From the NCBI RefSeq assembly GCF_020536995.1, contig NC_068365.1:33908067-33972066 (forward strand): a DNA stretch of 64,000 bases. The letters are read 5' to 3'. The notes under the pieces are model-generated. The model did no database searches. It saw nothing but the letters and a program-made list of their open reading frames with translations, and was not told the origin of the DNA. The translations under genes and the position numbers were made by a program. Positions 48,949 through 60,800 of the stretch are shown here, one piece after another. Every line of letters starts with the position of its first letter. Positions within the stretch are counted from its first letter, which is position 1. This stretch comes from Dreissena polymorpha (lineage: Eukaryota; Mollusca; Bivalvia; Myida; Dreissenidae).

Positions 48949-51900
48949 ATGCTGACTACCATTTTCTTTTTTGCTGTTCTGACGGTGGGTTGGACTCGCA
49001 TGCGCGAACCCAGTGGTAAGAAATTGATATGTAAGCACACCGTGCACTAAATATTATTCCCATAAAGCAAAGTCGAACTTTAATTTTGTGCATAATGTGA
49101 GGAATGTGTCGCCAACAAAGGAATGATCATAATGTTCTGTCGGAAACACTATCCGATCGTTTTTGTAAACATATCGTTTAATTAACAGGCTTGGGCGAAT
49201 GTTTTGATCTGCAAGTCTCTACTTGTAGTTTCACTGCCATTAAAGTTTTATATATTTCACATATATATTTACAAAAAATATTTTATTTTATTTGTATAAT
49301 CAGATCGAATTCACACGAGCCTCTGCGTCTATCTTAAGATTTACATGTTAGGTTTTATGAGTTTAGTAGTGCCATCTTCTAGTATGTTTGAGACGAAATC
49401 CAAATAATGACAGATATTCTCTCATAGAATTAACCGTAGTGTGCTTTATGACACACAATCCACCGAATTAATCTTATTGTCTACTTCCTAATTATTGCAC
49501 AAGTCTCACAATGCACTTCTAACGTGCGACGATTCCTCCTTGCATCTTGTCGAACTAATACATTCGCAACACATGAATCTATTTAACTAATTGATCACGG
49601 GGGAACGGGTTATTCTTATGCTCTGTATCAATTGTATTCTGAAGCATGTATATCTGCGGGTACATATATTTTGTGCTAGAAACAAAAACTTCAACAATAC
49701 ATGAATACCAAAAAAGCAAAATATGTCAGTATTCGTTTAAAAATGTTAACACAGGTAAAACCGGGTTCGGAACAGCTGATTCTGTTACCGTCAGTATTTG
49801 GACCAAAAGTTATCGTTGTAAAATGGCATAAGTAAGAATGGTATGTTAATATTGATTAACGAACATTTATCTAATTCCCAACATACTAACTTAATTGAAA
49901 CATCCTTAATGTTTATGAACATTATTTTTATATTTATGAATTTAAATAATTTAGGGGAAAATGGATTACCCTAAATGTATATCATGCTACAAGAGCTAGA
50001 GCTGTCATATTTTCATTAATGTAAATGTTGGGTGGTGTTTCCAAAAATATATACGCTCGAAAAGTTTTCAGGGCGACCCTTAAATCAATTATTCTTAAAG
50101 AGCCATAGGTTACTACTCTTAGCTATAATTTCAGTTCACTACGCTGTGTGCAACCTACGACCGTCGTCTGTCCTACCCAATAACATCACTGGCACCATTT
50201 ACTTCAGGCAGACACACGGAGTATGACTAAATGTTTAATGTTTTAATGGTCTTTTGTAATGTTAAATATTTCTCATAATCAATAAAAAAAAGATTGTTAT
50301 ATTTAAATGTTTACAGCACTAAACTTCAGTTCGATTAGCAAGAAAGAACATATGCATATGGAAAATGACGACGTGACTTATCAATTATGTGCTTGATTTT
50401 GCAAAATAACTACAAATAAGGTTGAAACAACGCATATTTCGCATGTGCAATCATTTTATAATTGCAAACACTATCGATAAGTGATTTTTAGTGTCTTAGT
50501 ATCTAGCGAATTTCACGATCGGTCTATCGCACAATTACTCGACTGAAAATAAAAACTCACATCAATCACAAACATATAAGTATAGAGTGTGCTCATTTCG
50601 ATTAAATTGCCAAAGCCGAGAGTTGAATGCTTTACCACTGGATCCACCGTTTACAAACGATGATGTTGTATCTATACACTTTTGTTTTCCTTTTCCCCAC
50701 TTAAGCAATTGTGTAAGATAGTTATGTAATGATCTTAACGGCCATCAGTCCCTATAATTGATTAAAATATAAAAATCAAAATGGTAAGTTTCCCGCATGG
50801 GGTTTCTGATATATACGTATAGACCGATAAGACCAATACTCGTATCCGGGAAAAGTGTGAGTACGTTAGCGCCAAATATCCATACATATAAGCACACTGA
50901 TTTTTTGATAATTTAGGCCCGCAAGCGCAAGGATAGATATATGCAGGTCCAAGTTGACGTCGACAATGTATCACTCCTCGACAACACAAACAAGCACGGT
51001 TTTCACGTGCACGAGTTCGGAGACACGAGTGCTGGATGTCCTTCCATGGGACCTCACTACAATCCTCGAGGCACTTTGCATGGAGATATTATGAATCAGC
51101 CAACGTATGTCTTTACTGCAGTTCATATGTATACTGTATGAGCGATACTAGTCAAGCCGCAACTTTGCGTTAATATCACAGTTCATGTGTGTATGTATGT
51201 ATGAAGATGACAGTTTAGTTGTGGATGCACGAACTAGCTGCTTTACAAACCCCTAGCAAAGTAAAAATGTATACGCACTGTTAGTATATATATGCGCACA
51301 TACTGTATACACATGTACTTATACGTGATTGAATGTGATAACTCTTATAAATGGAGAGTTATTTTTTTTCACTACCAACCCTTCGTGCGATCGCATTTCA
51401 ATAACAATATAACTTAATATATTGTTCGTAACAAAGTGAGCTGTGATATAAGGTAAGAAACAAAAAATGGTATTACATTCAAATAAAATTGTTATTACAT
51501 CAGGGTCTTTTTAGTTCGAGCCCAAACAAATGATTATACTTTAACTAAACATGTTAGTCAGCAAAAGTAAGTAACATTATGCTATTGTACAAATTCAATA
51601 AATACAATAACATTAGTGTATACATATATGCGATTTGTTTTAATATTGACTAAAACATTTTTAGCGATCGCCACGTCGGAGATTGGGGAAATCTCCAGCA
51701 GGATCCAGTATCAGGAAAAATCAAAGTCTATTTCGTTGACTATCTGACAAAGCTTCATGGACCAGAGTCCATACTAGGACGTGGAGTTGTGGTACGTTTC
51801 ACTTAAGTGATTGTAACACAATAACACAATAACAGCTTATAGATACTTGTCAATGACTAGCTGTATATACATTCCCGTTGTAATTTCTAAAAAAACGAAC

Positions 51901-52903
51901 GTCTTAAAATAAAGGACCATTGATAGTTTGCAAAATTGTTTATGTCTTAATCGGGGCTGGATATTAATAGAAATGGGCGTTTATTTTAGTTAAGAATGTA
52001 ACTTCTTGTCTCAAATCACGTTCAGAATATGGTTGAAATATTGAATTTGCACATAAGTCATTTTTGTTAACGCCAATTTATGCCCGCTTGGTTACATGCC
52101 TTACCGCTAATTCTCTACCTCGGATAATTAGAAAAGTGTTATAGCTAAACATCCTATTTAGGTAATGACAAACACTATTGTTAATTAAGGCAACGTTTGA
52201 ATGTCAATAACCAAGATATAATGTAGTGACACAAAAGGCAGAAACTGGGAAATTGACATAATTGTTCTGATTTTCTCTGATTACCCCCATTTAAACTGTG
52301 TTATAACATTTCTTTGCGCGCTCTTTACATGGTTTACATAGAAATGGATTCATGTGGACTAATTTTATTCGTTATGTGCATTTATATATCCATTTAATAA
52401 TGTGCAGTCAGTCGTCATTTACGGCAGAATGTTTGCGTAACGTCAAAAGTCCATAACAATGATGCGTGATCGATGTATTGATATTCCAACTTTGAATATT
52501 ACCCCCCCCCCCCACCCGTGTCAGATTTCTCAAATAAATACTTAATATGTGAAAAACTTAGGTTATGGGCACATTTTTGGCAAATTCATAGCATTAAAAA
52601 AGAAGTGCTTAATTGTTTAGCATGTGAACATTACTGTTATTGTCTTGTTAAAAGCACCATTCCATATCAAATACCATTTGCGTCTGTGTATGAATGTCTG
52701 TGAAACATTTTTCATTATAAAGTTATTGTAATTGGAAACTTTATGTCACAATTGATTGTTTTAAGCTGCATGCTGGTCAGGACGACCTTGGAGTGAACAA
52801 GACAGATCCTGGCAGTACAAGCACCGGTAATTCCGGGGCAAGGCTGGCGTGCTGCGTCATCGCTCGTTCGGCTCCCATCCCAGACGACAAGTTTATGCCT
52901 TAA
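48949..52903 (+). CDS. SOD-C: secreted Cu/Zn superoxide dismutase, complete ligand set
   Basis: Five plus-strand exons (48949-49015, 50135-50220, 50917-51104, 51665-51791, 52766-52903) join in phase to give 201 residues. The signal peptide is [15 protein letters not shown]. The strong tttttttcag just before the ATG (ending 48943) suggests an upstream non-coding exon. Internal exon lengths 86, 188 and 127 equal those of SOD-A and SOD-B, but orientation is opposite and divergence larger. All ligands are present: H81, H83, bridging H98 (GPHYNP), H106, H117 and D120 (RHVGD), H158, plus R in GARLACC. Exon 3 starts with basic ARKRKD where the others have PGECK, so one Cys is missing and a dibasic stretch is gained. 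NNIT in exon 2 is an N-glycosylation site. The end ...DKFMP is shorter than DKFTLYK of the paralogues. Expected role: extracellular superoxide removal. Confidence 0.9.
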
Positions 52904-52912
52904 ATAAATAAA
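52903..52912 (+). promoter_or_regulatory. Overlapping polyadenylation signals at the SOD-C stop
   Basis: The stop taa runs into aataaataaa, giving two overlapping AATAAA words only 0-9 bases after the stop. If used, the 3' UTR would be very short and would end inside the adjoining palindrome. Confidence 0.5.
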
Positions 52913-53051
52913 GAATACTAGGTCGGTGCCGAATAAAGCAAAGTTTATTTTGCGAGGCTTAGAAAATCTGAACCACGAGCCTTGGCGAGTGGTTCAGATT
53001 TTCGTGCCGAGCAAAATAAACTTTGCTTTATTCGGCACCGACCTAGTATTC
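52913..53051. repeat. 139-bp foldback palindrome abutting SOD-C
   Basis: The left outer arm (gaatactaggtcggtgccga...aaactttgctttattcggca in inverse) matches the right arm perfectly over about 41 bp. An inner stem agaaaatctgaaccac/gtggttcagattttc follows a short mismatch. It looks like a palindromic MITE. No target-site duplication is clear. Confidence 0.9.
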
Positions 53052-53347
53052 GATTTATCCCATCAATTTTCTTAGTCGTAAATTATTTCTTTAAAATAGA
53101 AAAGAAAAATCGAACTACACCGAAAATCCCAAAGTTATTTTAAGCAAACATTGTTTCATTATTTTAATCGTGTCGAGACTAATGCATTTCAAAAAGATCA
53201 GTAACTAACCTGTTTTTCTGTTTATCATACCTCTACGTCCCCGATTTTTAAGAAATAATGAAAAAAAAAATGTTATCAATGTATGTTTCATGATTGATAG
53301 TCACCAATCTCCATTGGAAAAATAGTTTTGCGCTTTTCATATATAAT

Positions 53348-53559
53348 TAACCCATTTATGCGTAGTGGACGAACCAATCCTTTTAATTTGGATCAATTTA
53401 TTTCCAAAATAAGGGAAGTCTAGTATAGTTATTTCTATATTTAGAATTGTTTTACAGAAATTAATTTAAGCAAACAGCGCAGACCATCATGCGGCGTCTC
53501 ATCTGGGTTTACGCTGTTTGCCAAGGCCTTTTTTCTATACGCTAGGCATAAATGGGTTA
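53348..53559 (-). repeat. Palindromic MITE, copy 2
   Basis: Ends taacccatttatgcgtag and gctaggcataaatgggtta are inverted. The inside matches the reverse strand of the element at 3043-3272 ('catgcggcgtctcatctgggt', 'ctagtatagttatttctat'). Confidence 0.85.
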
Positions 53560-53869
53560 AGCAAAAAGGTGTATTATGACATGGCGTTGAACAACGAATG
53601 AAAACTTAAAGGCTGCGTGGTGTAGTTGCTGTACTTCTAGAAGTCTAGGATGCAAAACCCAAGACAGACTTATTGTTTCATTATTTTGTTTTTGTCTTGG
53701 TTTTAACAATTATTGAAAATATTCTAAATTGTGCATTTCCGGTTGCAGGTTCATCTTATGACATTTTGCAAAAATACGAAAATATGTGTACAAGTCGCCC
53801 GAAACCTCCGTGTGCATTTTTCATAATGATAATGTGCATGAAGCAGGCCTCTATGTTTTGCACAAATTT

Positions 53870-54950
53870 GCCGGAAGAGCTTATGTCATGGCGTGGTTTC
53901 CGTCGTCCGTCCATGCGTGCGTGCGTTAGACTTTTTCTTGTTTACGCGTCCACAGTTTTCATCCGATTTTTTTCAAACTAGTTCAGTGTCTTTATATTAA
54001 TGTGGACTCGAACCCTATTGAAAATGGGTTACATCAGAGTAAACAGTCCAGAATTATCTCCCCTTGAATTTGAGAAACATTGTGAAATAAGGCTTGTTTA
54101 CGCAATAAAGTCCACAGTTTTCATCCAATTATTTCCCAACTTGCACAGTGTCTTTATCTGAATGATGAGTCAAACCCTATTGAAAATTAGCAATATCGTA
54201 GTTATAAGTCCAGAATTATCTCCCCTTGAATTTGAGTAAAAAATGAAAATTCAGTTTTTTATGTGATAAAGCCCATAATTTTCATCCAATTCTTGTCAAA
54301 CTTGCACAGTGTCTTTGTATCAATGAGGACTCAAACCATTTTTAGCGAGGCTGTTTTCGGAAAAAATCCGAGGTATTGGCATAGCCTGCTCGCCGTCCGC
54401 CGTCCGGCGTCGTGCTTAAACCTTTACATTGGCTCTAAAATCAAAGTGCTTCCACCTACAACGTTGAAACCTTATATGTAGATGCATCTTGATGAATTCT
54501 ACACGCCACACCCATTTTGGGTCACTAGGTCAAAGGTCAAGGTCACTGTGACCTCTAAAAAAAATGTGACAAGCTTTCGCAGCCGAGCGTGGCACCCGTT
54601 ATGCGGTGCTCTTGTTTAAAAAGAGCAATATCAAAGCAATAAGTCCAGAATGACTTACCCTTGAATATGAGACGATTTTGAAATCCCGCTTGTTTACGCA
54701 ATTTATTCCACAGTTTTCATCCAATTATTTCCAAATTTGCACTGTATCTTTATATCAATGAGGACTTGACCCCTATTGAATATGAGCAGTATCGGATAAA
54801 TAAGTACACAATAACCTCCCCTTGAATTTGAGGAAATTCTCCTTGTTTGCGCGATTAAGTACACAGTTTCCATCTTATTCTTTCCAAACTTGCACATTGC
54901 ATGTTTATAGCAGTAGAGCGATTCAGGCCCTCATGGGCCTCTTGTTTTTA
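53870..54950. mobile_element. Tandem-unit repeat element ending ccctcatgggcctcttg
   Basis: A unit of about 165 bp containing 'cacagttttcatcc', 'aacttgcacagtgtctttat', 'aatgaggactcaaaccctattg' and 'tccagaat-atctccccttgaa' is repeated about five times (near 53945, 54110, 54275, 54705, 54855). The right end 'cgattcaggccctcatgggcctcttg' is a familiar bivalve repeat terminus. A second element is inserted at 54345-54617. Confidence 0.65.
54345..54617 (+). mobile_element. Second mollusc repeat nested in the tandem-unit element
   Basis: It runs from about 'gcgaggctgttttcggaaaa' to 'cgttatgcggtgctcttg', with 'ttgggtcactaggtcaaaggtcaagg' inside. It interrupts a unit of the surrounding repeat, so it came later. 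Confidence 0.6.
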
Positions 54951-55162
54951 ATATTGAGATCAATTTAGCAAAAAATCTTCTATTTTTATTTTATATTATC
55001 ATCGGGGTGTTTTTGTTGCTAAAGTAGTTTAATTTCCCTAGATTCTAATAATTTATCATATCCGAAATGTAGATGGCGTTTAATTGTAAAATATCCATAA
55101 TAATTGACAATAAATGGTTAGGTTGAAATACAGAGCGAATTGTACCTTTACTCGAATCTAGG

Positions 55163-55184
55163 GATATATACATATTTATATATT

Positions 55185-55266
<82 letters not shown>
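55163..55266. repeat. (AT)n microsatellite
   Basis: A long AT run with a few interruptions, directly abutting a foldback element. Confidence 0.95.
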
Positions 55267-55268
<2 letters not shown>

Positions 55269-55662
55269 GTCAAGTTTTAAGAAATAACACGATACACAAC
55301 TCGCATGACCCAGTTGAGACTGATCAGGCAGTATTTATGAATGAAATCTCCAGTTGTAAAGACACACCTCCTCATTGGACTAATGAAATCACTCGTGTGT
55401 TTTAAATGTCAGTTAGTTAAATGTATGTAAACAAAGGTTTCAAACGGCCCTGAACAGTTAGTTTTGATGCATAATGTAACGGCAAGCACGGTAATAATGT
55501 TTTTTTCATACGTTTTATTGAATAATGGTATCGAGGTTCGTGAACTTTGCATGGAAGACGCCCTTTACTCCGTGAAGAAGATTTCAGTCTTAAATACTGC
55601 CTGATCAGTGTCAACTGGGTCATGCTTGTTGTGTATCGTGTTATTTCTTAAAAGTTGACCCA
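55267..55662. mobile_element. Foldback/MITE element with ~85-bp inverted arms
   Basis: Left arm gggtcaagttttaagaaata...gatcaggcagtattta (55267-55350) is matched in inverse by 55575-55662, with about 220 bp between. Nothing recognisable is encoded. It sits at the edge of an AT microsatellite. Confidence 0.85.
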
Positions 55663-57319
55663 GCATTTGTAAAAATATTGCAAGACATATACATTTCCAG
55701 AAAGGAAATTCATTTCTGCGTTGAATAAGACCGAGATCGTGAAAATCGCTGCAAAATTGATGAAGTAATGACTGTTCAAAACGTTGCACCCCGTTTTCAG
55801 ATGATTTTGAGTTGCATACCTTGTTATATATATATTTGATAGTGGATTTTTTTCAGATAAGTTAATTTTTCGTTATAATATGATTATTTATCATTCAAAA
55901 TAATATTTTCACTAATTAATATCATAGCCACACGCTTACATGTACCACCTGTGCTCCCAATAAGCGATCAGCTCCCAAACAGTGTGTCTACATAATTTTG
56001 CTGACATTAATCACTAATATTATTCGAACTTAAACTTATATTTGATGTGATCAATATCCTATCGAAAAAAGCCTTATTAATACATGTATCATACAGTTAA
56101 ATCTTAATGGGTATGTTTACGAGAGCGGAGAGGTGGACTTATTTCATTTACTTGTAAGATCTTTTGTCAGTCTGGATATCCGCCACTGAGATAATCTGAC
56201 ATTAAACCCACTTAAAGCGGTCTTGCATAATTACATTAAAAAGCGAATGCTATGTCCTCCGAAAGTATCGACATTTAAACAAAAATATATTATACAGTTA
56301 ATTGCTTAGCAAATACTGCACAATTGTTTCTTCATATACATTACTCTTCTAAGCTCATATGTGCCGACTATCAAAGCATTAAACGAAGGTCGGGGCACGA
56401 AGTTATTGAATCATGCTTTCTTGAATGAGTTTTTCTCATAAAGGAAAAAAGTCTAATAAGTCGATTTTCAAGTTGAAAAATATAGTAAGAGTGAGTGTTT
56501 GCGAGCGTTTGAGAGATTTTTGTAATGATTGCTTTCATGTATAGTCGAATCCGATGTGAATTGTGAGCGTTTTATCAAAACAAACTTGTCCACTCTTTCT
56601 AGCAAAGTGTATTTTAAAAGAGTTAAAGAACAATAACAGCGATATTGTCATTAGACGTTGTTCAGGATATTAAGTTTTCCACTTCGGCAAGAAGCATTTT
56701 GCAGCACAAAGTAACTAAGTACCCATTAGTGATCCGATTGTTTTTTTTTAATGATGATGTTTACAAAACAGTGATACACATTGAAATACGAGATGATAAA
56801 ATTTCAGCTTATTGATACAAAGTTGAACGTTATTGGTGAAATAATTCACAATATGTTCCTCACTTGCATCACTAGTGATTAGATGTTTATGTTAAAATTG
56901 ATTTGATTTCTCATTTTAATAGTACAGATTTGAATACAGACGTCAATAACATCAATAGTAGGCATCTAACATTGACGTCTTTAAGACCTTATTTCTTCTT
57001 GACAAGGTGAGCGGAACCAACATTTCCCACTGCATTTTTTATTGATATGGACTAATTGTTCAATACAACTATTACACTTACTGTGACTAACAGAATACAA
57101 ATTATTCTTAATTCTATGTTAGAACAAGGTATATTTTTATGCTGCTATTTTGTTACATCAAGAACTTATGTTTATGTTGCTAAAAAACCTCTCAACATGA
57201 TAAAAACTACACCCATCTTTAAGAGTATCATAATAACGTACTGAATCATGTTCTGGCATCTTTTGTTTTATTTCTATGAAATAAAATGACTTGATCCCAA
57301 AAATTCCAAATTTTAAGCC
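55663..57319. other. Gene-free stretch
   Basis: No coding or repeat structure recognised. Confidence 0.4.

Positions 57320-57409
<90 letters not shown>
57320..57409. repeat. Compound (CT)n(AT)n microsatellite
   Basis: About ten CT units followed directly by about 34 AT units. It lies 3' of the DUF4559-protease gene. Confidence 0.97.
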
Positions 57410-57411
<2 letters not shown>

Positions 57412-57892
57412 ATATAGTATATAAAAATTAAATTGATTTGACACATAAACTTCCATCTACCAGTCTTTTCTAGTATTGATTATTGACTAAATGTTTTAAA
57501 GAGTACAAAATATTATATGCAGTCACAATAAGCTGACCTTGTTATGAGTATGGTTGGTCCTAAGCTACAACTGTTTGATTAGTTCGTTCAATTAACAAAG
57601 AATCATAAACTGAATTACACATTAGCATATAATTGGTTGTCTTCCTTTCAAACTTTAATTGCTATCCTGTTTTCAACTAACTCTGTCTGTCGCGGTTAGG
57701 CAAAACTAAACAAATCGCAAACGGAATCTTTGTTTATATTCCAATTAAATTGTCATGTCAGGATTACTTTTTACTTGTTCACTATTGTCGAAAACAGTAT
57801 AACTATAGTAGTATGTAGTAGTAAATGCATAGTTAGGGGATAGGGGATTTGTTAAAACATTGTTAAAATGGTAGTAACAATCCAAAATACAT

Positions 57893-60800
57893 TCATGAAC
57901 TAGCTTTACAAAGACTAAACTCACAACCACATTTCTTTGCAATATGATTTAGACCGTCTTTCAGAACCAATGCTAAATATCTTTTTGGTGACTTCTCGTC
58001 TTTGCTTTGTATTTCTCCTATCAGCATCGCAATGGCAAAAAAGCTCTTTTTTCTGTCAGTTCCACAAACAATCGATCCACTATCTCCAGGTGTGCTGAAT
58101 AGCTTGTCGCTCTTTCGTTCAGATATGACAATAAATTTACCGGGTGCTTCATCCACTACATAATTTGTTTCAAGAATTTGTCCTGAACCCGGTGACGTCT
58201 TAGCTCCCCAAATATGCACAGGAGAGAATTCCCAATTCTCTAACGATTTGTGTTCGATGAGGTCGGCAAAAAGGCTAACGCCATATTCATTTCTAAACTT
58301 AGTTTCACAAACCCCTCTAAACTCGTCATAAACTTCAACACACACCATATCAATCCATTCTTCCTGATCCGGTACTTCAAATTGACCAATTATTTTGTTT
58401 TGCGAACAAGAGGTTAAATACCTTGTCCTGTCAGCTTCTGGTGGATGATCGAGGAAACTTAAGTGTCCTGATATTAAAGCAACTAATTTATTTTCGTCCC
58501 GAAAATAAAGTGTTTCTTCTGTATTCCCTCTTATCTCCGTTGTTTGACATGGGGGTGATTTAACGAGAGCATGGCGTTTTTCCGCAAAGCCGCCAAGCGT
58601 ACCTTGTGCTCCGCGAACATGTATCGGATCACCAGATTGGACACTCAAATGTTTAAAGGTACAAAAACGGCACACAAAACGACGAATACGATTTTCATCC
58701 ATTATTTTGCTTACGTTTTTTGAAATCGATTCTCTTAAATGCTCATCAGTGGCATTGATGTCAATAAACAGTCCTACTCGTTTTTTCGAGCATCCGAATA
58801 CTCCCGGAATTTTTAAAACGGTCGTTATAATCTGCAAACAAAACAAAATATCTTGACAACATATGATCAGATGTTCGTTGCTCAAATAATGCGTGTTTTT
58901 TAAAATGTTTCACTATTCCTATGTTTAGCTCACCTGAGCGCAGCGCAGAGTGTCCATGGTGAGCTTTTGAGAGCACCTTTTATCTGTCGTTCCTCGTTAG
59001 TTTTTAACATTTGTTAACACTTTAAAGACTATTAAACCACATTATGTGAAAGTCGACAATAACATGTGTCGTGATAAAATTTCATACATTTTTTACTGGT
59101 TTATGTTTGGTAAACAATGATGTCTTTAAGTTAAATTTACGAAAATAATTTTGAACAATCTAGAGGCCTCATTTATTTGCCAGTGTTTATGAAACTTGGT
59201 CACAACTTTAATCCTTATTATATCTCCAAAAAAGAAAGCTAGGCTACATGTGATCCAAAACTAAATGATTAGGTCAAATAAAAAAAAGGCTTGTTGACAC
59301 TCCATATGATATATCTGTCGAGTTCTAAACTTGGTTTAGTATGTTCAAAATCTAGTTCAGATGGTCAAACTTAAGAAAAAGATTGTGAACGTTTTTAGAG
59401 GCTAGATACCATGTTTTTTTATGAAACTTGTTCTGAACATTTGCCAAAACAACATTCGGACGTAGTTAAAACTCGGTCCCGCAGAATAAAAAAACTATGA
59501 CAGGAGTTGAAAGTAAAGACCACATTTATTAACACTCTAGAGGTCACATTTATAACCCAATCTTCATGAAATTTTGTAAGAGGATTTGTCTAAATATATC
59601 GGAGGAGTTTAATCATAGTCACGTGGAGTACTATTTAAGAAAAAGAACACCCTAGAAGTCACGTTTGTTACTTTACGAAACTTGCACAGACACTAGTTCT
59701 AATTATTTATTCGTCGCAAGCAATATAACTTCTTTCCATTGCAAAACATAGCCTCCATGAGGCGTGCAGTTTTATTTACTAGGATAAAATAATGCCACGA
59801 AAACTTGCTCAGAGTGTTTAGTATTTGTTTTTCTATAATATTAAAACCGATGACGAACATGCTTTATGGCTGCCAGTTTTTGAAAAAATTTCCTTATACG
59901 TCTATTGTGTAACTTTCTTAACACTTCCTGCTGAGAACAGTTTAATTTCTGTGGGTCTTATGTAGGACCTGTGGACCTGTTATGTCATTATAGCGTTTTT
60001 ACAATAACGTACCTTGTCAATTTCTGGAGGATATTCAACGTCGAAATCCGGAATTACCGGCCACTCCTCCCTTGGCACTTCGCTACGTCTGTACGCTGCA
60101 TGAATACCGTCACAAACTACGAGTATTGTCTCATCCATATCAACTACAACAGAACTTGCGATTTTATGCCAATATTGATGTACAGCTTTGTGACTCGTTT
60201 TAATTACGGACGACTTAATGCAACACGTACTGTACTTACCAATAAAATTAGGCGCCGAGTCAATTGTTATTCTTGCCGATTCAATCAATCGCTTTAATAT
60301 GCGGAATGCAAATCTTTCCAGCAAAGCATCAGCATTCTCCATTAAATTCCCGGGTAAGGAATATACAATCAAAACGTCATCATTCCTCTTTTTACTCTGT
60401 GTGCGCGCCTCGTCGTCAACAAGCATGACGCTACAGAGTTCTTTTATATTATTTTGCTTAATAAAAGAAAAGACGGCTTCTTGAAAATTGTATTCTGCTA
60501 CAATCAATACTGGTTCGTCGTGTATCTTAAGTATGCTATGTTCTCTTTGATTTTCTCCTTCAAATCCGTCCCATATATCTTGTGATAAGGTTACAGTTGC
60601 ATAAACAATCATTGAAGTTGAATCGAGAATGTTTAATTCTCGTTGTGTTAAAGAAGAGCCGTTCAAGTTATTTTTACATCGATTGATGATTCCCTGAATT
60701 GTTGCACAACTAAATGAAAACGCCGACAAGTTATTTGTATTCACCCTTCTTGAGTTTAAAGATTCGTTGAATCTGTCTGAAAAGAAATAATTTACTGAAT

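Noticed and set aside
50595-50660. Minus-strand tRNA-like words (ccagtggtaaagc)
   Set aside because: No B box or acceptor stem could be found, so neither a tRNA nor a clear SINE is supported.
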